Origin: Flavobacterium sp.
Lineage (GTDB): Bacteria > Bacteroidota > Bacteroidia > Flavobacteriales > Flavobacteriaceae
Length of the DNA stretch: 5,464 nucleotides
Assembly (NCBI GenBank): GCA_015478765.1
Contig: JADMKR010000074.1
Span: forward strand, 1 to 5,464
Direction: 5' to 3'
The notes beneath the pieces are model-generated. The model was not told where the DNA came from and ran no database searches. It saw nothing but the letters and a program-made list of their open reading frames with translations. The position numbers and the translations under genes are program-made. Below, piece by piece: positions 1-5,464 of the stretch (the stretch's first letter is position 1; each line of letters opens with the position of its first letter).

Positions 1-35
1 GGGAGGCCTTCCAAAACTCAAATAGAAAATGATTG

Positions 36-1205
36 TTATTGAAGCAGGTTAATGCCATTAACCGTGGCCCAATTGCCTGCCGATATCGATGCACCGGTAG
101 CAGAATTTGATACCGACCAGTTTGCCGGATCGAATGCTACCGTAAAGTCAGTTCCTGCTGCTGCATACGGCGTTGTTCCGTCGTTGATCTTTACATTAGT
201 GATTTTGATTTTACCCTGATTCACCTGATCTGAATTGGTGTTTAGATCCTGAATTCGTACAGCAGTGGCGCCTGTTGTCGTATATCCTGATATCAAAAGA
301 TTTGAAAAATCACCGTTCCCTTGCTTTTTGAATTGAATAGCATCGTATTCTGCTGCCGAAGAACCACCTTCAGTTTGTGTGCCCGGAGCCCTTTTCAGAG
401 TAATGTTGATCACTTTAGGAAAAAATGAGTTGTTGTTGTTTGAAGCCTCGATTTCCATTCCGAAGTTGCCGGTTCCGGTTTGATACGCATACCAGTTTGT
501 GTTGCTCTGACCTTGCCATCCGTCCTGCCAGTCGAATGAATCGTCGAAGTTACCGTAAGAAATCAAGTTTTTCCCGCTTACAGTTCCGCCATAGAATTCG
601 AATCCGTCATCAGCACCTTTATAAGAAACCAGATTTTCCAATACTGTTCCCGATCCTACCGAATAAAATGAAAAGCCGTTCATTTCGCTGGTTCCGTCGG
701 TAATTTTTTTACCTGCATATTCAACACGTACAAAGCGAAGCGTACCACCGTTATGTGTTGGATTTGAACCGCCGTATTGCAATGCAAGTCCGTCTTCCGA
801 TGTCTTTGTAGTAACGCCTGAAGCCCCCATGATTGGAGCGTCGCCGTACATGATTATTCCGCCCCATGATCCTGGAGTTTCCGACTCTTCGGTAAATACT
901 ACCGGTTCGGAAGCTGTTCCATTGACGATCAGTTTTCCACCATCTTCGATTACCAATGCATCAACGCCGTTTGAGACATCTGCAGTGATGATCGATCCTG
1001 CATCGAATATTACTGTGCTTCCCGACTTGATGCGTACAATTCCCTTTAAAGTGTAATCGCCAAAAGCGTACGTTCTGTTATCGCTGATTTCGCCGGTGAT
1101 CTCTCCCGTTACCGGAGTGACAGGTGTTGACGGCGAATCATCATCGCTTGAACATCCTGGGAAAACTATGCTCAGAACCGCAATGCTTAATACTAATTTT
1201 TTCAT
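36..1205 (-). CDS. Surface-exposed lipoprotein with predicted right-handed beta-helix fold, partner of the adjacent TonB-dependent receptor
   Basis: This is a 389-residue protein with a short lysine-led signal peptide (residues 1-17) ending in a lipobox, Phe-Pro-Gly-Cys, so Cys18 should be lipidated. Ser-Ser-Asp-Asp-Asp (19-23) follows the Cys; in Bacteroidota such acidic stretches act as lipoprotein export signals to the cell surface. A Pro/Thr/Ser-rich linker (24-35) leads into a Gly/Asn/Ser-rich domain of short beta-strand repeats (about 45-340). These include 'LVIEDGGKLIVNGTASEPVVFT' type rungs, which look like a parallel beta-helix. Two rungs carry the same motif, Asn-Leu-x-Ser-Tyr followed by Asp-Asp-x-Phe-acidic (191-204 and 213-226), and a Trp-rich stretch follows. 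No catalytic motif is visible. The gene lies 123 bp downstream of the receptor in the same orientation. The family occurs beside TonB-dependent receptors; its function is not known to me. Substrate capture at the surface is inferred. The ATG at 1205 is the only start that gives the signal peptide. Confidence 0.9.
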   Translation of the reverse strand: MKKLVLSIAVLSIVFPGCSSDDDSPSTPVTPVTGEITGEISDNRTYAFGDYTLKGIVRIKSGSTVIFDAGSIITADVSNGVDALVIEDGGKLIVNGTASEPVVFTEESETPGSWGGIIMYGDAPIMGASGVTTKTSEDGLALQYGGSNPTHNGGTLRFVRVEYAGKKITDGTSEMNGFSFYSVGSGTVLENLVSYKGADDGFEFYGGTVSGKNLISYGNFDDSFDWQDGWQGQSNTNWYAYQTGTGNFGMEIEASNNNNSFFPKVINITLKRAPGTQTEGGSSAAEYDAIQFKKQGNGDFSNLLISGYTTTGATAVRIQDLNTNSDQVNQGKIKITNVKINDGTTPYAAAGTDFTVAFDPANWSVSNSATGASISAGNWATVNGINLLQ

Positions 1206-1230
1206 TTTTATTATTTGTTTATTGTTTTGA

Positions 1231-1238
1231 CAAAAATA
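1231..1238 (-). promoter_or_regulatory. Bacteroidota-type -7 promoter box for the lipoprotein gene
   Basis: The minus strand reads TATTTTTG here, a perfect match to the TAnnTTTG -7 element used by the primary sigma factor of Bacteroidota. It would start transcription roughly 20 nt before the lipoprotein ATG. A TTG exists at 1252-1254, but the spacer of only 13 bp is too short for a normal -33 element. A weak or activator-dependent promoter would fit this, and the phased repeats just upstream would fit such an activator. Confidence 0.5.
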
Positions 1239-1259
1239 CCAGCGTTGTCCTCAAAGCAC

Positions 1260-1318
1260 GTTAGCTGATTATTATATAAGCTTTATATAAAACCGTATTC
1301 TTTGTAAAGTTTGTGTTA
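1260..1318 (-). promoter_or_regulatory. Candidate Pho-box-like array: 11-bp-phased TAAC elements upstream of the lipoprotein gene
   Basis: On the minus strand, TAAC (1318-1315), TTAC (1307-1304), TAAA (1285-1282), TAAT (1274-1271) and TAAC (1263-1260) fall on one exact 11-bp lattice with a single skipped position around 1293. The first pair lies inside an 18-bp segment (1301-1318) that matches 15 of 18 bases of the segment at 4130-4147 upstream of the receptor. An 11-bp period places each element on the same DNA face, as expected for head-to-tail binding of an OmpR/PhoB-class regulator. Binding by the response regulator encoded at 4275 is inference. The spacer is AT-rich, so some of the degenerate matches (TAAA, TAAT) may be chance. 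Confidence 0.45.
1272..1290. repeat. Perfect AT-only repeat, TTATATAA twice with a 3-base spacer
   Basis: TTATATAA occurs at 1272-1279 and again at 1283-1290, separated by GCT. Each copy is its own reverse complement, so the element is at once a direct repeat with an 11-bp period and an inverted repeat able to form an 8-bp stem. It lies 39 bp after the receptor stop codon. As a terminator it would be weak, having only A-T pairs in the stem and no clear U-tract. Its 11-bp period fits the surrounding phased elements, so an operator or easily melted DNA is as likely. Confidence 0.5.
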
Positions 1319-1328
1319 CGTCTTAACA

Positions 1329-4094
1329 CTAAAAGGTGTACGATAATTTTACCGAGTATCCAACTCCACGCTGATAATCCTCAAGCGTTAGCGAGGGTTC
1401 ATATATATCGATCCTGTTGTCGCTACCCAATTCCTTGCGATAAACAGGATTGAGTATGTTGTCTACGGCAAATTTCAACTCCCATGCTTCCGATAGATTG
1501 CTTGTCCATATAAAGTCAAGTTTGTGGAATGGCCTTTCATAGATATGATCCAAATCGGCTATGCCAACGGCATAGATCCTTTCTCCGTAGACATTGTAAA
1601 CAACACTGACCGAATTCTGCCACGTTTTTGAAAGATCGAATTCATATTTTAAATCGGAATTGATCAGCCAGTTTGACGCTCCTTGCAGATTACGCTCTTC
1701 AAAAGTGTCGAAATATCCCGGTCGGTTTTTGTCGACTTCAGAATTGGTGTACATAAGTGTGGTGTTGAAACCTAATGAAAAATTGTCAAACATGCTGCCC
1801 ATCCGGTTCAGTTGCAGTAAGAATTCGAGTTCCACACCGAGTAATTGCGCATTTTTGTTGTTGAAATATGTTATGGTCTGTCCGCTGCCGGTTCCCGATG
1901 ATTCAATCGTCCGTTCTATTGGTTTGTTGATATACTTGCCGAAAACCGTTGCTGCGATCATCTCTTTCGGTGTCGGGAAGAATTCATATTTCAGGTCGGC
2001 GTTGAAATTTTCACTGTTTTGCAGATCGGCTTTTCCGCGTTCCGATGTTCCGTCGGCATTGATATAGGGTGTTGGCAAGGTTTCTATCAGCACCGGCCGT
2101 GTCAAAGTTTTGCTTGTTGCCAGCCGCAGGTTTGAATTGTCGTTTAGTGGATATTTTAAATTCAAAGCCGGCAATATGTCCATTTCGTTAACCTCGGTCA
2201 CTTTAAAGCTGTCGTCGAATGAAGCACCCACGTCCCGGTATTTTGTCTCCCTGATTGTACTCTCGGCCCGGATTCCTGCGGTAACTTCAAACTTCCCCAA
2301 TGCAAAGAACGCATTGACATATGCAGCGTGGATATTTTGCATAATCTTAGTGTTGAAATCACCATTTGATTCTTCTCTGAAACTGAAGAAATTTGATTCG
2401 ATGTGCTCCTGAAGTGATGCATCGATGTTGTTAAGCGGTACCGTTACCGTATTGGAACCGTTCGGCTTCCCAAAAACGAACCTATAGGTCGATTCCATTT
2501 GATTTGCATATCCGTTGTATCCAACAGTAAGCTTGTGCGGCTTCGAAGCCTCTGCCTTTCCAAGTTCGAGATTGTATTCGAGTAGGCCCGATAAGAAGAA
2601 ATTGCCGTCAACATCAAGATATTGTCTGATAAGGTGGTTGCCACCGTAGGTGGTTTCGATGTAGGTATCATCGATCACGGTTCCGTTTATGAATTTTCGG
2701 TCGGGTTGCGTAAACATCGTTTTTGTGTACGAAAATCCGCCTCGGATAGTGTGTTTTTTGTCTTCCGTCAATGCATAATCGCCATAGAGTTGGCCATTGA
2801 TGTAATCCGACTGCTCATATTGGTTCAATCGGATAATTTCTTTCGGATTCTGCACTGCCGTTCGCGTATAGCCAATCTGATCCTGAATCATGTTTTCAGT
2901 CGATTTGAGGTACATCGTATTAAAAGCCAGGTTTGCGCGATTGGTTTTGTACTGCAAACCTATCAAAGTAGAAGATGTGGTTTGGTAGCGATACTGGGAG
3001 CGTCGCAGGTTATTGTCGTAATTTCCCTGGCCCTGAGAGAATATCCTGTCAACGCCATGGCGGATTTTATATTCATTCTCGAAATTTGTCGCGAGAAGGT
3101 AGCTGAATTTATTCTGATTTTTTCCGATGTTGAAATAACCGGTATGAGTCACTCCAAAGCTGGAATTGAGCGGAGCGACGGTTTCGTCAACATTCCACCC
3201 CGAAGAAAATTCATTCGATGTCTTGCCCGATGGCACGCTTCCGAAAGCCGCGGGAAGTTCCCGGTCTTTACCGCCGTAACCGAAGAAACTTTTCGAATTA
3301 TTTGCATCCGAAGCAATCAAAAATTTGCCAAGGTTATTCTTGGTTGTATAACCGGCGCCAAAACTGACTTTCGTTCTGCTCTTGCCGGGCTGCGATGTGT
3401 TGACGTTTATTGTCGCACCCCCAAAATCGGCATACAAATCAGCGTTGAAAGTTTTGTAAATATCAAGATGACCAACAACATCGGTTGGGAATAAATCAAG
3501 CGGCAATATTTTCTTGAACGGGCTGTTTGATGGCATGGCGAATCCGTTCACCAGCAAATTATTATAGCGATCCTCGAGTCCGCGAATGAACAACCCGCGA
3601 GACTCCACCTTTGAGATTCCCGTAATTTTGGTAAGTCCTTCCTCGACCGTACTGATTCCTTTGCGCGACATTTCCTGGGCGCCGATACTCTGTTTAATTT
3701 CAACCGCATTTTTCTGCTCGAGCAGCAATGCCGTTTCGCGTTCGCGGTTGCCAACAGCCTGCACCACGACATCCTGCAATGTATAGCTTCCGGCGCCCAG
3801 TACTTTATTGACCACAACTGTTTCACCTGCTGCGATCGTGAGCATTTCTTCGACCGTTTCGTAACCCAAAAAACTAAACTGTATGGTATATGTTCCGGGA
3901 TCGACCATCAGGGTGTATTTGCCCGATTCATCGGTTGTCGTTCCGATAGTCGTTCCCTTTACGACTGCGTTTGCAAAAGGTAAAGTTTCGTTATTGAAAT
4001 CTTTGTCGGTTAAAGTTCCGGTGATTGTACCTTTGGATTGTGAAAATCCGGTGGCACAGATGATTAGGAATGCCATTAAAAATTTAACGTTCAT
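1329..4094 (-). CDS. TonB-dependent outer-membrane receptor with N-terminal carboxypeptidase-regulatory-like domain
   Basis: This 921-residue protein should import a scarce substrate across the outer membrane using energy from TonB-ExbBD. Residues 1 to about 19 are a signal peptide (MNVKFLMAFLIICATGFSQ). Residues 22 to about 103 form a carboxypeptidase-regulatory-like beta-sandwich, with 'GTTTDESGKYTLMVDPGTY' typical of it. Residues 107-113 (LQDVVVQ) sit where a TonB box is expected. A plug domain follows (about 120-232), with 'RGLFIRGLEDRYNNLLVNG' and 'ADFGGATINVNT'. The remainder is a beta-barrel rich in aromatic, alternating strands, ending in Phe as outer-membrane proteins do. There is no STN domain and no SusD gene beside it, so I do not call it SusC. 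The first gene downstream is the beta-helix lipoprotein. The start ATG has no Shine-Dalgarno but gives a proper signal peptide. Substrate is not readable from sequence; a phosphorus compound is inferred from context only. Confidence 0.95.
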   Translation of the reverse strand: MNVKFLMAFLIICATGFSQSKGTITGTLTDKDFNNETLPFANAVVKGTTIGTTTDESGKYTLMVDPGTYTIQFSFLGYETVEEMLTIAAGETVVVNKVLGAGSYTLQDVVVQAVGNRERETALLLEQKNAVEIKQSIGAQEMSRKGISTVEEGLTKITGISKVESRGLFIRGLEDRYNNLLVNGFAMPSNSPFKKILPLDLFPTDVVGHLDIYKTFNADLYADFGGATINVNTSQPGKSRTKVSFGAGYTTKNNLGKFLIASDANNSKSFFGYGGKDRELPAAFGSVPSGKTSNEFSSGWNVDETVAPLNSSFGVTHTGYFNIGKNQNKFSYLLATNFENEYKIRHGVDRIFSQGQGNYDNNLRRSQYRYQTTSSTLIGLQYKTNRANLAFNTMYLKSTENMIQDQIGYTRTAVQNPKEIIRLNQYEQSDYINGQLYGDYALTEDKKHTIRGGFSYTKTMFTQPDRKFINGTVIDDTYIETTYGGNHLIRQYLDVDGNFFLSGLLEYNLELGKAEASKPHKLTVGYNGYANQMESTYRFVFGKPNGSNTVTVPLNNIDASLQEHIESNFFSFREESNGDFNTKIMQNIHAAYVNAFFALGKFEVTAGIRAESTIRETKYRDVGASFDDSFKVTEVNEMDILPALNLKYPLNDNSNLRLATSKTLTRPVLIETLPTPYINADGTSERGKADLQNSENFNADLKYEFFPTPKEMIAATVFGKYINKPIERTIESSGTGSGQTITYFNNKNAQLLGVELEFLLQLNRMGSMFDNFSLGFNTTLMYTNSEVDKNRPGYFDTFEERNLQGASNWLINSDLKYEFDLSKTWQNSVSVVYNVYGERIYAVGIADLDHIYERPFHKLDFIWTSNLSEAWELKFAVDNILNPVYRKELGSDNRIDIYEPSLTLEDYQRGVGYSVKLSYTF

Positions 4095-4114
4095 GTTATG
4101 AGTTTTTGTTGCGG

Positions 4115-4122
4115 CAAAGAAA
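4115..4122 (-). promoter_or_regulatory. Possible -7 promoter box for the receptor gene
   Basis: The minus strand reads TTTCTTTG, one mismatch from TAnnTTTG, about 20 bp before the receptor ATG. The phased TAAC array begins only 10 bp upstream and covers the place where a -33 TTG would be; no TTG is seen there. This layout suits an activator-dependent promoter, but a one-mismatch box in AT-rich DNA is weak evidence. Confidence 0.3.
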
Positions 4123-4132
4123 CATCCGATTC

Positions 4133-4191
4133 GTAAAGTTGGCGTTAGACACGGATTACCTTTAAGTATCTTTACGATTAGCTTACTGTTA
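4133..4191 (-). promoter_or_regulatory. Candidate Pho-box-like array: six 11-bp-phased TAAC-like elements in the divergent spacer
   Basis: Reading the minus strand towards the receptor, TAAC (4191-4188), TAAT (4180-4177), ATAC (4169-4166, degenerate), TAAT (4158-4155), TAAC (4147-4144) and TTAC (4136-4133) occur every 11 bp without a break. The last two lie in the 18-bp segment shared with the lipoprotein upstream region. TTAAC-like repeats with an 11-bp period are the recognised form of Bacillus PhoP and cyanobacterial SphR boxes. The gene for an OmpR/PhoB-class regulator starts 84 bp away, divergently, so the array may serve both directions. Binding is inferred. Confidence 0.5.
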
Positions 4192-4231
4192 ACATATTAA
4201 ATTATGGTTAAGCGGTTTTAGCCTCTGGTTT

Positions 4232-4239
4232 TATATTTA
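4232..4239 (+). promoter_or_regulatory. Possible -7 promoter box for the response regulator operon
   Basis: The plus strand reads TATATTTA, one mismatch (last base) from TAnnTTTG, about 35 bp before the regulator ATG. A second, overlapping one-mismatch candidate, TACATTTA, lies at 4238-4245 because ATTTAC is repeated in tandem here. No TTG is found at the -33 distance. A GGTTTTA heptamer occurs twice just upstream (4214-4220 and 4227-4233). Confidence 0.3.
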
Positions 4240-4274
4240 CATTTACATCGCAAACAAGCAATTTTACACCTCTT

Positions 4275-4961
4275 ATGAAGAAGAAGGACATCAAGATTCT
4301 ACTCGTTGATGATGAACAGGATATCCTGGAAATAGTGGGCTATAATCTCTCGCAGGAAGGTTATAAAATCGTTACGGCAAGCAATGGCGCCGAAGCGGTC
4401 GAAATGGCAAAACGAGAAATACCGCACTTGATTCTAATGGATGTAATGATGCCCGAAATGGACGGCATGGAAGCCACTGAAGCAATCCGGAATCTTCCCG
4501 GATTATCAAATGTCATCATTGCTTTTTTTACGGCCCGAAGCGAAGATTATTCGCAAGTCGCCGGTTTCGACGCGGGTGCCGACGACTACATTACCAAGCC
4601 GATCAAGCCCAAATTACTTGTCAGTAAAGTGAAGGCATTGCTTCGACGTCTTAAAGATACCGATACGCCGGATTCTGAAACACTGAATATCGCAGGCATC
4701 GAAATAAACCGCGAAGAGTATAAAGTCATCAAAGACGGCAAAGAAATCATGTTGCCTCGCAAAGAATTTGAACTTTTTTACCTGTTGGCGTCCAAACCCG
4801 GTAAAGTCTTTAAACGTGAAGAAATCCTCGACAAAGTTTGGGGCAACGATGTAATTGTAGGTGGACGGACAATCGATGTTCATATACGAAAACTGAGAGA
4901 AAAAATCAGTGAAGAGTTATTCAAAACAATCAAAGGAGTGGGCTATAAGATTGAAGGGTAA
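4275..4961 (+). CDS. phoB: OmpR/PhoB-class DNA-binding response regulator
   Basis: This 228-residue protein has the full architecture of the class. The receiver domain (about 6-122) carries the acidic pair Asp12-Asp13, phospho-acceptor Asp56 in 'LILMDVMMPEMDG', Thr86, Tyr105 and Lys108 in 'ADDYITKP', so it should be phosphorylated normally. A linker with 'DTDTPDSE' follows. The winged-helix domain (about 135-227) includes 'LPRKEFELFYLLASKPG', the recognition-helix region 'GGRTIDVHIRKLREKI', and the terminal hairpin 'TIKGVGYKI'. The histidine kinase gene begins at the base after the stop codon, so the two are almost surely co-translated. The assignment to PhoB rather than another OmpR-type regulator rests on overall resemblance, the sensor-poor PhoR-like kinase, and the Pho-box-like repeats in the spacer; the class is certain, the symbol is probable. 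No Shine-Dalgarno is visible, as is usual for the phylum. Confidence 0.95.
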   Translation: MKKKDIKILLVDDEQDILEIVGYNLSQEGYKIVTASNGAEAVEMAKREIPHLILMDVMMPEMDGMEATEAIRNLPGLSNVIIAFFTARSEDYSQVAGFDAGADDYITKPIKPKLLVSKVKALLRRLKDTDTPDSETLNIAGIEINREEYKVIKDGKEIMLPRKEFELFYLLASKPGKVFKREEILDKVWGNDVIVGGRTIDVHIRKLREKISEELFKTIKGVGYKIEG

Positions 4962-5464
4962 ATGAATGTAAGTTTTAAAAAAACGTATCGGTTTGCTGTG
5001 AAATCGGCATTATTCATCACGTTGTTTTCAACGGCTCTCGTGGCGATTCTGACCTGGATCTTTTTCGAATTTTCACTTATTTTCTGCACTTACTTCGCCA
5101 TTATCATCGCGGCTTTTACATTCTTCGTTCTTCAATACAGAGTGGAGCATTTCATTTATCGGCGCGTAAAGAAAATATACGACGATGTATCGCTGCTGGA
5201 ATCGACTTCGTTTCGCAACCAACCTATCACCACTGATATGGCGACTCTTACCCGCGAGGTCAAGAAATTCGCCACCGATAAGAAACTGGAAATCGAAATG
5301 CTGAAGGTGCGCGAGGAATATCGACGCGACTTTTTGGGGAATGTGTCGCACGAACTAAAAACTCCTCTGTTCACTGTTCAGGGTTATCTTGCCACGCTGC
5401 TGGATGGTGCGATGAAAGACAAAACGCTGCGGAAAAAATATCTTCAACGGGCCGAAAAAGGCGT
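4962..5464 (+). CDS. phoR: PhoR-like membrane sensor histidine kinase, N-terminal part (cut by window end)
   Basis: The first 167 residues are present and the reading frame stays open at the window end. Two hydrophobic segments (about 12-34 and 38-57) are separated by only a few residues, leaving almost no periplasmic sensor domain. A basic, amphipathic stretch resembling a HAMP or signalling helix follows (about 60-118: 'YRRVKKIYDDVSLLE', then 'EVKKFATDKKLEIEMLKVREEY'). The dimerisation/phospho-acceptor box 'FLGNVSHELKTPL' has His130. The ATP-binding domain lies outside the window. No PAS domain fits between the second membrane segment and the His box, unlike E. coli PhoR. The ATG directly abuts the regulator stop (TAAATG), implying translational coupling. 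The likely partner is the upstream regulator; control by phosphate is inferred. Confidence 0.93.
   Translation, partial: MNVSFKKTYRFAVKSALFITLFSTALVAILTWIFFEFSLIFCTYFAIIIAAFTFFVLQYRVEHFIYRRVKKIYDDVSLLESTSFRNQPITTDMATLTREVKKFATDKKLEIEMLKVREEYRRDFLGNVSHELKTPLFTVQGYLATLLDGAMKDKTLRKKYLQRAEKG

Noticed and set aside
1..12. GC-rich near-palindrome (gggaggccttcc) after the lipoprotein stop as a terminator
   Set aside because: There is no loop and the window ends there, so a full hairpin cannot be judged. The remaining 23 bases up to the stop codon show nothing.
425..1056. Plus-strand open frames antisense to the lipoprotein gene
   Set aside because: Composition is Arg/Ser/Pro-rich with no domain, and the opposite strand holds a coherent lipoprotein. 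Shadows.
1252..1254. TTG on the minus strand as a -33 element for the lipoprotein promoter
   Set aside because: Only 13 bp from the -7 box, shorter than the spacing normally seen in Bacteroidota promoters.
2622..3494. Open frame of 290 codons on the plus strand inside the receptor gene
   Set aside because: It lies antisense to a receptor with clear signal peptide, plug and barrel; its translation is low in recognisable motifs and shows no family features. It is a shadow frame.
1329..4094. Calling the receptor SusC and the lipoprotein SusD
   Set aside because: The lipoprotein is a beta-strand, Gly/Asn-rich protein, not the helical TPR fold of SusD, and the receptor is shorter than usual for SusC.
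1206..4274. Transposon, CRISPR, tRNA or phage signatures in the spacers
   Set aside because: No terminal inverted repeats, target duplications, repeat-spacer units or cloverleaf-forming sequence were seen.
5073..5374. Minus-strand open frames at the right end
   Set aside because: They overlap the histidine kinase frame, which has the His box and membrane segments; the antisense translations show nothing.

Overview
The window reads as chromosomal DNA from a member of the Bacteroidota, most likely Flavobacteriia-like. Three things point that way: a TonB-dependent receptor with an N-terminal carboxypeptidase-regulatory-like domain, a lipoprotein whose Cys is followed by Ser-Ser-Asp-Asp-Asp (a Bacteroidota surface-export type signal), and starts that lack Shine-Dalgarno sequences but have a TAnnTTTG-type -7 box. 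The base composition looks moderate rather than very AT-rich, so I do not fix a genus.

Layout. Positions 36-1205 (minus strand) encode a surface lipoprotein with a predicted right-handed beta-helix. A 123-bp gap follows, then a 921-residue TonB-dependent outer-membrane receptor (1329-4094, minus strand), transcribed first and towards the lipoprotein. A 180-bp divergent spacer (4095-4274) separates these from an OmpR/PhoB-class response regulator (4275-4961, plus strand). A sensor histidine kinase starts directly after its stop codon (4962 onward, plus strand) and is cut off by the window end just past its phospho-acceptor His box.

How it may work together. The regulator and kinase resemble the PhoB/PhoR pair of Bacteroidota. 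The most interesting signal is non-coding. Upstream of both the receptor and the lipoprotein, TAAC/TAAT/TTAC elements recur at exact 11-bp spacing. The two spacers also share a nearly identical 18-bp motif (15 of 18 bases). Tandem TTAAC-like elements with an 11-bp period are the known form of Pho boxes outside gamma-proteobacteria (Bacillus PhoP, cyanobacterial SphR). I therefore propose that the receptor and lipoprotein form a phosphate-starvation-induced outer-membrane uptake unit, with a beta-helix lipoprotein where a SusD partner would otherwise be expected, controlled by the adjacent two-component system. The regulatory link and the substrate are inference; the motifs and gene arrangement are visible in the sequence.
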